Counted from the stretch's first letter, positions 1 to 7,690 are shown. The stretch: DNA of 13,615 nt from Desulfobacterales bacterium (GCA_030017395.1 JASEIZ010000026.1:1319-14933); one strand, 5' to 3'. A program made the numbers and translations. Notes: a model not told the origin generated them from the letters alone.

Positions 1-36
1 TGCTTCGTAATAGAGCTTCCTATTGTTGACCGGCGC

Positions 37-2733
37 TCATAAGCTGCGCAGAACGTAAGACAGTATTCCTCCATGCCTGTAGTAACTAAGCTCTATTGAA
101 GAGTCGATCCTGGCGGTAACTACAAATTCGATCTTTTTGCCGTCTTTCCGATTAGCGCAAACCAAAAGTTTTTTTCCGGGCTTTAGTTCATTTTTAATAC
201 CTATTATATTATATAGTTCGGTTCCATCCAGTTGAAACGATCCGGCATTTTCACCGGATTTGAACTCGAGAGGTAAAACACCCATGCACACAAGGTTGCT
301 CCTGTGTATCCGCTCGAAACTTTCAGCAATTACCGCTTTAACTCCAAGCAAAGCGGTTCCTTTGGCTGCCCAGTCCCGAGAGCTGCCGGCGCCGTAGTCG
401 CTGCCTGCCATAATCAGGAGCGGTGTTCCTTGCTTTTGATACTGCATGGCTGCTTCATAGATGGACATTTTTTTCCCTTCCGGCAAACAGATAGTCCATC
501 CGCCCTCGATGCCGTGCACAAGCCTGTTTCGAAGACGGATATTGCTGAATGCGCCCCGCAACATAATTTCATGGTTCCCGCGCCGAGATCCGAATGAATT
601 AAAATCCAAAGGCTTCACGCCATGCTCAGTAAGATATACGCCGGCTGGACCGTCAGCAGGGATTGCTCCCGCAGGGGAAATGTGGTCTGTTGTAACGCTG
701 TTTCCAAGAAGCGCCAGAATTCTTGCTCCATTGATATCATGAGGATTTGAAACCTCACGCGTTATTTTCTTAAAAAAAGGCGGCTCTTTGATATAAGTTG
801 ATTTTGAATCCCATTTGTAAATTGCTCCTTCAGGAGTCGAAATAGATTTCCACAGGTTTGTCCCTTCAAATACCGCTTTGTATGCTTTTCTGTATATTTC
901 CGGTTTTATGGTCTTTTTAACAACCTTTTTAATTTCCTCCTTGTCCGGCCATATTTCACGCAAATATACAGGCTTGCCGCTGGAATCGATCGACATGGGT
1001 TCTTTTTCAAAATCAATATCCACCTTTCCTGCAATGGCGTAAGCAATAACCAGTAGCGGAGATGCGAGAAAGTTGGCCCGTGTCAAAGGAGAAACTCTTC
1101 CTTCAAAGTTACGGTTGCCACTTATCACGGATGCAGCCACAAGGTTGTGCTCCCTTATAGTGCTCGCCACAGATTCCAAAAGAAGTCCGCTGTTGCCGAT
1201 ACAGGACGCGCATCCATAAGCAACAAGGTTGAAGCGCAAAGCATCAAGATATTGTATCAGTCCTGCAATCTTAAGATATTCTGTGACCACCTTGGAACCG
1301 GGTGCCAGGCTGGTTTTAACCCATGGTTTGGTACAAAGTCCGCGTTCAACAGCGTTTTTTGCCAGCAAACCTGCTCCAACCATAACAGAAGGGTTTGAGG
1401 TGTTAGTGCAACTTGTTATTGCCGCTATAACCACACAACCATCACCGATACTAAATGTATTCCCGTCAATGCTGATCTCAACAGGTTTTGCGCTTTGCTG
1501 ATTTGCAAAACTGTTACTTGCAAATGAGTCATTAAGACCATTAATAAAACTCTTTTTCATTTTCAAAAGGGAAATCCGCTGCTGAGGACGGCTTGGGCCT
1601 GCCAGGCTCGGTTCTATACCGCTCATATCCAGATGGATAGTATCGTTGTAAATTGGATCTGACATTTTCTCGGTTCTGAAAAGGCCCTGGGTTTTGCAAT
1701 AGTTTTCAACAAGAGCAATATTTTTTTGTGATCGACCCGATAGACGAAGGTACTTGATTGTTTCATCATCTACAGGGAAAAAACCCATGGTTGCTCCGTA
1801 TTCCGGAGCCATATTGGATATTGTCGCCCTGTCTTCGCAGCTCAGGCTCTTTACGCCGGGCCCGTAGAATTCAACAAATTTGCCGACCACCCCTTTTTTT
1901 CGAAGCAGCTCGGTTATGGTAAGCACAAGATCCGTGGCCGTGGCTCCGCCAGGAAGACTGTTGGTCAGACAACATCCGACTACCCGGGGAGTAACAATAG
2001 AACAAGGGTTGCCAAGCATCACGGCTTCGGCTTCAATACCACCGACGCCCCAGCCAAGAACACCGATTCCATTAATCATGGTGGTGTGTGAATCAAGGCC
2101 TACAAGGCTGTCCGGAAAAGCGATCGTTTGCCCATTTTCTTTCTTTGTGAATATTACTCTTGCAAGGTATTCCAGATTAACCTGATGAATAATGCCTGTT
2201 GCCGGAGGCACTACATTAAAATTTTTAAAATTTTTCTGCCCCCAGCGCAAAAAGGCATAACGCTCTGAATTACGTTCAAACTCCTTTTTAACATTATACT
2301 CAAAAGATCTCGCAGAACCAAAAGAATCAACTTGAACCGAGTGATCAATTACCAGTTCAACGGGGATATTAGGATTGATTCTCATGGGATCGATATTAAG
2401 TCGATTTGCGGCATCTCGCATGGCAGCCATATCAACAAGAGCCGGAACCCCTGTAAAATCCTGAAGCAGGATTCTGGCAGGCATGAAAGGAACTTCGTTG
2501 TTTCCAGGAATCTTTAGATTCCATCTCGCCGTGTTTTCTACATCATCGGCGTTTACGACAATACCGTCTTCATTCCTGAGCAGGTTTTCCAAAAGTATCT
2601 TTATACAAAAAGGAAAATAATCAATATCGGCAAAACCTGAACCTGCAATTTTTTTCAGATCATAGTATACAAAATGGCCATCAGATGTGTCGAGAATCGA
2701 CCTTGTTCCAAAACTGTTTTTGCATGCTGTCAT
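37..2733 (-). CDS. acnA: Aconitate hydratase, AcnA/IRP1 type
   Basis: Cytoplasmic [4Fe-4S] enzyme that interconverts citrate and isocitrate in the TCA cycle. The 898 residues match the usual length of AcnA-type aconitases (about 890). Cluster ligands are visible as C442 in SCTNTSNPSVM and C508/C511 in YGCASCIGNSG. The swivel-domain signature YGAGSSRDWAAKG places the catalytic serine and arginine at S784 and R786. The substrate-binding block GSRRGNHEIMLRGAF lies just before it, and the N-terminal half carries LVGLDSHTTM and GVGGIEAEAVMLG. The ATG at 2733 follows AAGGAAAAG on the minus strand, so the start is convincing. The gene stands alone within the window, divergent from the dsr cluster across a repeat-rich spacer. 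In a sulfate reducer this fits an oxidative TCA cycle or citrate synthesis for glutamate; which one cannot be told here. No damage is seen. Confidence 0.97.
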   Translation of the reverse strand: MTACKNSFGTRSILDTSDGHFVYYDLKKIAGSGFADIDYFPFCIKILLENLLRNEDGIVVNADDVENTARWNLKIPGNNEVPFMPARILLQDFTGVPALVDMAAMRDAANRLNIDPMRINPNIPVELVIDHSVQVDSFGSARSFEYNVKKEFERNSERYAFLRWGQKNFKNFNVVPPATGIIHQVNLEYLARVIFTKKENGQTIAFPDSLVGLDSHTTMINGIGVLGWGVGGIEAEAVMLGNPCSIVTPRVVGCCLTNSLPGGATATDLVLTITELLRKKGVVGKFVEFYGPGVKSLSCEDRATISNMAPEYGATMGFFPVDDETIKYLRLSGRSQKNIALVENYCKTQGLFRTEKMSDPIYNDTIHLDMSGIEPSLAGPSRPQQRISLLKMKKSFINGLNDSFASNSFANQQSAKPVEISIDGNTFSIGDGCVVIAAITSCTNTSNPSVMVGAGLLAKNAVERGLCTKPWVKTSLAPGSKVVTEYLKIAGLIQYLDALRFNLVAYGCASCIGNSGLLLESVASTIREHNLVAASVISGNRNFEGRVSPLTRANFLASPLLVIAYAIAGKVDIDFEKEPMSIDSSGKPVYLREIWPDKEEIKKVVKKTIKPEIYRKAYKAVFEGTNLWKSISTPEGAIYKWDSKSTYIKEPPFFKKITREVSNPHDINGARILALLGNSVTTDHISPAGAIPADGPAGVYLTEHGVKPLDFNSFGSRRGNHEIMLRGAFSNIRLRNRLVHGIEGGWTICLPEGKKMSIYEAAMQYQKQGTPLLIMAGSDYGAGSSRDWAAKGTALLGVKAVIAESFERIHRSNLVCMGVLPLEFKSGENAGSFQLDGTELYNIIGIKNELKPGKKLLVCANRKDGKKIEFVVTARIDSSIELSYYRHGGILSYVLRSL

Positions 2734-2751
2734 ATCTTTTCCTTAAATGTA

Positions 2752-2798
2752 GCTGTTCACGGTTCAACGGTTCACAGTTCACGGTTGAACTGAACAGC
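2752..2798. repeat. Imperfect inverted repeat of GGTTCA-type units
   Basis: The left arm GCTGTTCACGGTTCAAC (2752-2768) pairs with GTTGAACTGAACAGC (2784-2798) apart from a 2-nt bulge. GTTCACGG-like units recur between the arms. It lies directly upstream of acnA, in its probable leader. It has the look of an extragenic repeat; no function is evident. Confidence 0.6.
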
Positions 2799-2807
2799 GA
2801 GCGCATT

Positions 2808-2827
2808 CCCCGCTGCTTGCGGCGGGG
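2808..2827. repeat. GC-rich hairpin in the acnA/dsr spacer
   Basis: CCCCGC (2808-2813) pairs with GCGGGG (2822-2827). A T-G wobble and a G-C pair extend the stem over a CTTG loop. It is much richer in GC than its surroundings. No U-tract follows on either strand, so a terminator role is not supported. A smaller hairpin (TAAAGC, TTC, GCTTTA, 2844-2858) lies just beyond it. Confidence 0.5.
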
Positions 2828-2916
2828 AGCTTCAATAGCCCTATAAAGCTTCGCTTTACCTTTGACTATTGGCTATTAACCATTGGCTAAAGGTGGCAAT
2901 AGTGGCGCATGTTATG

Positions 2917-2935
2917 TTTCACCCAATGGGTGAAA
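2917..2935. promoter_or_regulatory. Perfect 19-nt palindrome, possible operator
   Basis: TTTCACCCA and TGGGTGAAA are exact reverse complements around one central A. The size and symmetry resemble a dimeric regulator site. It lies about 175 bp upstream of the dsr promoter and about 185 bp upstream of the acnA start, which is far for direct control of either. It may instead belong to the spacer's repeat mosaic. The regulatory role is conjecture. Confidence 0.3.
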
Positions 2936-2991
2936 AGGACTAATCTGAGTATTGTGTTATAAAGTTAAGGATATTAGCAGACTATAACCTT

Positions 2992-3018
2992 TGAACCCTG
3001 AACCCTGAACCTGAAACC
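2992..3018. repeat. Heptamer tandem repeat (TGAACCC)n
   Basis: About four units in a row: TGAACCC, TGAACCC, TGAACC, TGAAACC. The unit is close to the reverse complement of the GGTTCA units near 2760-2785, so the two blocks bracket the spacer in opposite orientation. Confidence 0.7.
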
Positions 3019-3108
3019 GATCATTTTAAATATATATTGAAAACTAAAAAATACCAATCGTCAATTGAAATTTGACAATAATATTTTAGCTGTTTCTTTC
3101 TTTTATTC

Positions 3109-3137
3109 TTGACAAAATTTTGCGGGTTGTCTATAAG
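3109..3137 (+). promoter_or_regulatory. Sigma70-type promoter of the dsr cluster
   Basis: A consensus -35 TTGACA (3109-3114) is followed by a 17-nt spacer and the -10 TATAAG (3132-3137). Transcription would begin near 3144 and leave a leader of about 70 nt before the first gene at 3217. No comparable promoter is seen between 3748 and 3799, so this one probably drives the RsbRD_N gene and dsrMKJOP together. An imperfect palindrome (GTCAA...TTGAC, 3060-3076) lies about 32 bp upstream of the -35 box, where an activator could bind. Confidence 0.65.
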
Positions 3138-3216
3138 CTCAAACTTAAAATCACACCTTAAATGATTATAGATGCTTATTTTCATGTGTTATATTAATTA
3201 AGGAACAATACTGAGA

Positions 3217-3747
3217 ATGAGGCTAAACGATTTACTGGAGCAAAAAAAGGCCGCAATTGTTAAACAATGGTTTAATATGGTGGTTAATACTTATTCTCTC
3301 GACACCTCTCAGTTTCTCAAGAATCAGAAAGATCCTTTTGCCAATCCTGTTGGAAATACCATTTCGCAGGGGCTTGAACCTTTGTTTAATGAATTAACCA
3401 AACAAATGGATCAAAACACAATAATATCGTTTTTGGAGCCTATCCTCAAAATCAGAGCTGTCCAGGTAATGTTTTCTCCTTCACAAGCTGTTTCCTTTAT
3501 CTTTTCTTTAAAAGAAACCATTAGAAAAAATTTAGAAAAAGAAATTTGCGACAATAAGGTTTTAAATGAGTTAATGCTGTTCGAGTCAAAGATCGACGAA
3601 ATGGCATTAATGGCGTTTGATATTTTTATGAAATGCAGGGAAAAAATTTACGAAATTAAGGCAACAGATGAAAGAAACAGAACTTTCAGGGCATTTGAAA
3701 GGGCTGGACTGGTAGCAGAAAGCCAAGAAGATAGACTGTGCGATTAA
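3217..3747 (+). CDS. RsbRD N-terminal-domain protein, dsr-associated
   Basis: Soluble, helix-rich protein of 176 residues with no signal peptide or membrane segment. It looks like the RsbRD_N family, the sensor-type N-terminal domain of stressosome RsbR proteins. It carries no STAS, kinase or DNA-binding domain, so the sensor-like domain stands alone. Family-type blocks are the opening LLEQKKAAIVKQWFNMV (6-22), KDPFANPVG (38-46), KIRAVQVMFSPSQAVSFIF (78-96) and KIDEMALMAFDIFMKCRE (125-142). The ATG at 3217 has AAGGAA 11 nt upstream. It is the first gene after the promoter and 52 nt ahead of dsrM, so co-transcription with dsrMKJOP is likely. To my knowledge genes of this type recur beside dsrMKJOP in sulfate-reducing Desulfobacterota, and their role is unknown. 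Redox sensing or an assembly or regulatory role for the Dsr complex is inference only. Confidence 0.8.
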   Translation: MRLNDLLEQKKAAIVKQWFNMVVNTYSLDTSQFLKNQKDPFANPVGNTISQGLEPLFNELTKQMDQNTIISFLEPILKIRAVQVMFSPSQAVSFIFSLKETIRKNLEKEICDNKVLNELMLFESKIDEMALMAFDIFMKCREKIYEIKATDERNRTFRAFERAGLVAESQEDRLCD

Positions 3748-3799
3748 TTTTAAATACATATTTTAATATATTTTGGGCTACACAGCGAGGTAATGTTAA

Positions 3800-4801
3800 A
3801 TGAATTCAAAGTACATGTTTTCCCTCATAGCGGTTATTGTGCTGATTTCGCTAGCCTATGTGGGAGTTGAGGCGGCAGGACTTCAGGTTATCTTTGGCAT
3901 CGTTATACCTTATATGGCCGTACTCATCTTTATCGTGGGGTTTATATATCGTGTAATGGACTGGGCGAGTTCACCTGTTCCATTCCGTATTCCCTCTACA
4001 TGTGGCCAGCAGAAATCTCTCCCATGGATCAAACATTCTAAGATAGACAATCCGTTTACTGCAGGCGGCGTAATTGTGCGGATGTTCTTTGAAATACTTT
4101 TTTTCCGCTCATTATTCAGGAATACCAAATGCAGAATAAATGAAGGAGCTAAAATCTCATATATATGGGAAAAGTGGTTGTGGCTTGCGTCATTGGCATT
4201 CCACTATTCTTTCCTTACCGTGCTGATAAGGCACCTGCGGTTTTTTCTTGAGCCTGTGCCTGTATGTTTGCAGTTGCTGGAGAATGTCGATAGTTTCTTC
4301 CAGGTCGGTTTGCCCGGGCTTTTCCTGTCCGGCGCAGTTCTTTTGGCCTCTGTAACCTTTTTGTTTTTAAGAAGAATCTATATCCCGCAGATAAGATATA
4401 TTTCTCTTGCCGCAGATTTTTTTCCGCTTTTTCTTATTATCAGCATAGCTACTACCGGCATTCTCATGCGTTATTTCACAAAGGTGAACATTGTAGGCGT
4501 TAAAGAGTTTGCGATGGGTTTTGCGACACTTCATCCAACTGTGCCTGATGGTATAGGAAGCCTTTTTTATGTCCACCTGTTTCTTGTAAGTGTTCTTTTT
4601 GCATATTTCCCTTTCAGCAAACTCATGCATATGGGAGGTATATTTTTGAGCCCTACCAGAAATCTGCCGAACAACAACCGTGCTGAAAGACATATCAACC
4701 CCTGGAATCCCTCTGTCAAGATTCATACATATGAAGAATATGAAGATGAATTCAGGGAAAAAATGATAGAAGCTGGACTTCCAGTGGAAAAGGAGAGCTA
4801 A
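3800..4801 (+). CDS. dsrM: DsrM, membrane cytochrome b subunit of DsrMKJOP
   Basis: Integral membrane subunit of the sulfite-reduction-associated redox complex, related to NarI. It exchanges electrons between menaquinone and the cytoplasmic DsrK. The 333 residues contain about six hydrophobic segments (around 5-25, 30-50, 124-144, 170-190, 206-226 and 252-272). Four histidines fit heme b ligands: H135 and H145 in one helix, H259 and H277 in another. The spacings of 10 and 18 residues equal those of the NarI heme ligands. The loop PWIKHSKIDNPFT followed by LFFRSLFRNTK is typical of DsrM. GAGG (3787-3790) precedes the ATG at 3800. The stop codon overlaps the dsrK start by one base (TAATG), indicating translational coupling and a stable DsrMK pair. 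Confidence 0.95.
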   Translation: MNSKYMFSLIAVIVLISLAYVGVEAAGLQVIFGIVIPYMAVLIFIVGFIYRVMDWASSPVPFRIPSTCGQQKSLPWIKHSKIDNPFTAGGVIVRMFFEILFFRSLFRNTKCRINEGAKISYIWEKWLWLASLAFHYSFLTVLIRHLRFFLEPVPVCLQLLENVDSFFQVGLPGLFLSGAVLLASVTFLFLRRIYIPQIRYISLAADFFPLFLIISIATTGILMRYFTKVNIVGVKEFAMGFATLHPTVPDGIGSLFYVHLFLVSVLFAYFPFSKLMHMGGIFLSPTRNLPNNNRAERHINPWNPSVKIHTYEEYEDEFREKMIEAGLPVEKES

Positions 4802-6414
4802 TGGCTGCACTTCCCAAATCAGATGAATTGTTTTCGAAGATTAATTATAAACCTCCACAAAGTGGATGGATGGATACTCCTGCAGTACTTAGAGACGGGA
4901 TGTTTTGTTATGCCGCTAAACCGAAAAGCGTTGAAACACTTAACCTTCCCTATCCCAGGGAATGGAATCCTAAAAATGAGGACTGGCTGCTTCCAGAAAA
5001 CTGGAAAGAGATAATTTATGAAGGGATGAGGGATCGGCTGAACCGGTTTAGAACCTTCAAAATTTTCATGGATATCTGTGTGCGGTGCGGAGCATGCGCC
5101 GACAAATGCCACTTCTTTATCGGAACAGGCGACCCGAAAAATATGCCGGTTCTCAGGGCCGAACTTATACGATCTGTATATAGAAATGATTTTACAACAT
5201 TCGGAAAAACACTGGGAAGGCTTGCAGGCGCGAGGCCACTCACTTTAGATGTTTTGAAAGAATGGTGGTACTATCTTTTCCAGTGTACTGAATGCCGGCG
5301 TTGCTCGGTCTTTTGTCCATACGGTATTGATACTGCCGAAATCACTATTATCGGCAGGGAGCTGCTTAATCTTCTCGGCCTTAACATCGACTGGATAGCA
5401 ACACCTGTTTCAAATTGTTATAGGACAGGAAATCATATGGGGATTCAGCCGCATGCATTTAAAGATATGCTTGATTTCTTTGTCGATGAAATTGAAGAGG
5501 TAACCGGGGTAAGAGTAGAGCCTCAATTTAACAAAAAAGGCGCTGATATTCTGTTTATTACCCCATCCGGTGATGTATTTGGCGATCCAGGCACATATAC
5601 CGCGATGGGATATTTGATATTACATCACTATTTAAAGGTTAAATACGGGCTTGATATCACATGGAGCACGTATGCTTCAGAGGGAGGAAACTTTGGCTTT
5701 TTCACTTCCAATGAAACAATGAAACGGCTTAACGCAAAAATGTATGCCGAAGCTAAAAGGCTGGGAGTAAAATGGATTCTTGGAGGAGAGTGTGGGCATA
5801 TGTGGCGGGTTATAAACCAGTACATGGGCACCATGAACGGCCCTGCCGATTTTCTCGAAGAACCGGTCAATCCGATAACAGGCACCAAGTTCGAGAATGC
5901 CAAATCCACCAAGATGGTTCATATCATTGAATTTACTGCCGATCTTATCAGACACGGCAAACTTGATCTTGATCCGAGCCGTAATGATCATTTAAAGGTT
6001 ACATTCCATGATTCCTGTAATGTTGCCAGAGGCATGGGGATGTTTGATGAGCCAAGATATGTTATAAAAAATGTGTGCAATAATTTTTATGAGATGCCAA
6101 GAAACTGTATAAAGGAACAGACATTCTGCTGTGGAAGCGGGTCAGGCCTGAACGCAAGCGAAGATATGGAATTGCGGCTTGCCGGAGGTCTGCCGAGGGC
6201 TAATGCCGTAAAATATGTTCATGATAAACACGATGTGAACATGCTGGCGTGTATATGCGCAATTGACAGGGCTGCACTTCCGCCGCTAATGGACTACTGG
6301 GTCCCGGAAGTTAGTGTTACAGGCACTCACGAGATGGTAGCCAATGCTCTGATCATACCCGGAGAAAAGGAAAAAACCGTTGACCTGCGTGGAGAAGAAC
6401 TGCCGGGCAAATAG
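4801..6414 (+). CDS. dsrK: DsrK, HdrD-like iron-sulfur subunit of DsrMKJOP
   Basis: Cytoplasmic catalytic subunit thought to reduce the DsrC trisulfide, the product of dissimilatory sulfite reductase. In 537 residues it has two ferredoxin-type sites, C93-C96-C99-C103 and C162-C165-C168-C172, each typical of a [4Fe-4S] cluster. The HdrD-like C-terminal half follows. It has ECGH around C331, HDSCN at C406 and FCCGSGSG at C443/C444, which would hold the special catalytic cluster. The last cysteine element reads ACICAID (C484, C486), CxC rather than the CxxC of heterodisulfide reductase. The length and the opening SGWMDTPAVLRDG block are as expected for DsrK. AGGAG just before the ATG at 4801 lies inside the end of dsrM. 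An 85-nt gap separates it from dsrJ. Confidence 0.96.
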   Translation: MAALPKSDELFSKINYKPPQSGWMDTPAVLRDGMFCYAAKPKSVETLNLPYPREWNPKNEDWLLPENWKEIIYEGMRDRLNRFRTFKIFMDICVRCGACADKCHFFIGTGDPKNMPVLRAELIRSVYRNDFTTFGKTLGRLAGARPLTLDVLKEWWYYLFQCTECRRCSVFCPYGIDTAEITIIGRELLNLLGLNIDWIATPVSNCYRTGNHMGIQPHAFKDMLDFFVDEIEEVTGVRVEPQFNKKGADILFITPSGDVFGDPGTYTAMGYLILHHYLKVKYGLDITWSTYASEGGNFGFFTSNETMKRLNAKMYAEAKRLGVKWILGGECGHMWRVINQYMGTMNGPADFLEEPVNPITGTKFENAKSTKMVHIIEFTADLIRHGKLDLDPSRNDHLKVTFHDSCNVARGMGMFDEPRYVIKNVCNNFYEMPRNCIKEQTFCCGSGSGLNASEDMELRLAGGLPRANAVKYVHDKHDVNMLACICAIDRAALPPLMDYWVPEVSVTGTHEMVANALIIPGEKEKTVDLRGEELPGK

Positions 6415-6485
6415 AGCGATACTGATGGATATTAAATGCGACCTGGTTTTTCAGATTGGTACTGGATGGCTGATTCAGCATTAAT

Positions 6486-6490
6486 GGAGG
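6486..6490 (+). promoter_or_regulatory. Ribosome binding site that sets the dsrJ start
   Basis: GGAGG is followed immediately by an in-frame GTG (6491) and, 9 nt later, by ATG (6500). No spacing remains for the GTG, while 9 nt suits the ATG, so translation should begin at 6500. Confidence 0.75.
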
Positions 6491-6499
6491 GTGAAGTGG

Positions 6500-6898
6500 A
6501 TGAATGATAAAAGCAAAATCATCGCCGGTTTAATAATTTTTGTTATATTTATAACATTCCCTTTTTGGTATAATATGGGAAAAGCAGCTCCTGTTCCCGA
6601 ACCAAAACTGACAGACAAGGCAAAACTCGAAAAAGAATGCGTTGAGCCAAAACAGTTTATGAAGGTAGAGCACATGCAGATACTTGATGTCTGGAGAGAA
6701 TCTGTTGTAAGGAATGCCAGCAGGACTTATGTGAGCAAAACAGGCAAAAAATTTAATATGAGTCTTGCCAGCGGAGATGATTCATGTATTGGATGCCATT
6801 CCAGCAAGGTTGATTTTTGTGATAAATGCCACAATTATGCATCTGTAAGACCTTACTGCTGGACTTGTCACATAGAGCCGCCAAAGGAGAAGAAGTAA
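6500..6898 (+). CDS. dsrJ: DsrJ, triheme cytochrome c of DsrMKJOP
   Basis: Periplasmic electron carrier anchored by an uncleaved N-terminal helix (about residues 7-24). From the ATG at 6500 it has 132 residues. Three heme c sites lie close together near the C-terminus: CIGCH (96-100), CDKCH (107-111) and CWTCH (120-124). Upstream, ECVEPKQFMKVEHMQIL holds C47, which matches the conserved DsrJ cysteine known from Allochromatium vinosum as an unusual distal heme ligand (His/Cys ligation). An alternative GTG at 6491 would add three residues but sits directly against the ribosome binding site. The stop overlaps the dsrO start by one base (TAATG), so J and O are probably translationally coupled. 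DsrJ is thought to pass electrons to or from DsrO; its true partner is not known. Confidence 0.94.
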   Translation: MNDKSKIIAGLIIFVIFITFPFWYNMGKAAPVPEPKLTDKAKLEKECVEPKQFMKVEHMQILDVWRESVVRNASRTYVSKTGKKFNMSLASGDDSCIGCHSSKVDFCDKCHNYASVRPYCWTCHIEPPKEKK

Positions 6899-7683
6899 TG
6901 GAAAACAGCAGAAGAAGCTTCTTGAAAATAGCTGGTATTTCAGCACTTGGTTTAGGGACAAAGCCTGTTCTGAATGTATTTGCTTCTGGTGAAAACAGCG
7001 AAAAGCGTGAAGCTGAAATCCAGAAAAATCCAGCTGCTTTAAAAGCAAAAAGATGGGCTATGGTTATAGATACCAGAAAGTACGAGTCAGAAGAGGACCT
7101 CAAGCCGATTGTTGAGGCTTGCAACAAGATCCATAATATCCCTAAACATACAAACAAAAGACACGAAATCATGTGGATATGGTTTGACGAATTTAAATAT
7201 GTCTTTACAAACCAGGAGCATGAATTTGTTGATGACAGGGTAAAACATTTGCCATTTCTGGTGCTTTGTAATCATTGTGAAAAACCCGCATGTGTTAGAG
7301 CCTGTCCGACCAAGGCAACCTTTAAGCGAGATGACGGAATTGTTTTAATGGACTTTCATCGCTGCATAGGGTGCAGGTTTTGCATGGCTGCATGCCCCTA
7401 TGGATCGAGAAGCTTCAATTTCAGAGATCCACGTCCTTTTATCAAGGAGGAAAACAAAGAATTCCCCACAAGGATGAAAGGTGTTGTGGAAAAGTGCAAT
7501 CTTTGCGCTGAAAGACTGGCTGTTGGGAAAATGCCGGCTTGTGCGGAAGCATCAAACGGAGCAATCGTTGTTGGGGATATTTACGATTCTGAGTCTGAAG
7601 TCAGAAAATTATTGAAAAATAACTATGCAATTCGTCGAAAACCGGAGCTTGGCGCAGGACCGGCCATTTATTACATAGTATGA
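6898..7683 (+). CDS. dsrO: DsrO, periplasmic Fe-S subunit of DsrMKJOP
   Basis: Ferredoxin-like subunit exported by the Tat system and docked on DsrP. The ATG at 6898 gives 261 residues opening MENSRRSFLKIAG, a twin-arginine signal (R5, R6). AAAGGAG inside the end of dsrJ supports this start; an upstream ATG at 6826 would bury the signal and is rejected. Cysteine motifs are C124-C127-C132-C136, C156-C159-C162-C166 and C200-C203-C215. The first motif usual in four-cluster relatives (DmsB, NrfC) is replaced by DTRKYESEEDLKPIVEAC, keeping only C75. The last motif ends PACAEAS with S219 where a cysteine is usual. With standard cluster pairing this leaves three intact [4Fe-4S] sites. DsrP follows after 7 nt. 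Confidence 0.95.
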   Translation: MENSRRSFLKIAGISALGLGTKPVLNVFASGENSEKREAEIQKNPAALKAKRWAMVIDTRKYESEEDLKPIVEACNKIHNIPKHTNKRHEIMWIWFDEFKYVFTNQEHEFVDDRVKHLPFLVLCNHCEKPACVRACPTKATFKRDDGIVLMDFHRCIGCRFCMAACPYGSRSFNFRDPRPFIKEENKEFPTRMKGVVEKCNLCAERLAVGKMPACAEASNGAIVVGDIYDSESEVRKLLKNNYAIRRKPELGAGPAIYYIV

Positions 7684-7690
7684 GGTTATT

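Noticed and set aside
2992..3018. CRISPR-like array
   Set aside because: The units are only 7 nt long and contiguous, with no spacers and no cas genes nearby.
3072..3077. Second TTGACA upstream of the dsr cluster
   Set aside because: No -10-like hexamer lies 16-18 nt downstream, unlike the TTGACA at 3109.
4367..4810. 147-codon minus-strand open frame opposite dsrM
   Set aside because: It lies fully antisense to the well-supported dsrM, shows no family features and has no convincing ribosome binding site.
6826..6897. Longer dsrO start at 6826
   Set aside because: It would put 24 residues before the twin-arginine signal and overlap the heme motifs of dsrJ. The ATG at 6898 has AAAGGAG and the TAATG coupling.
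6753..7172. 139-codon minus-strand open frame across dsrJ/dsrO
   Set aside because: Antisense to two clear dsr genes, with a composition typical of a frame shadow.
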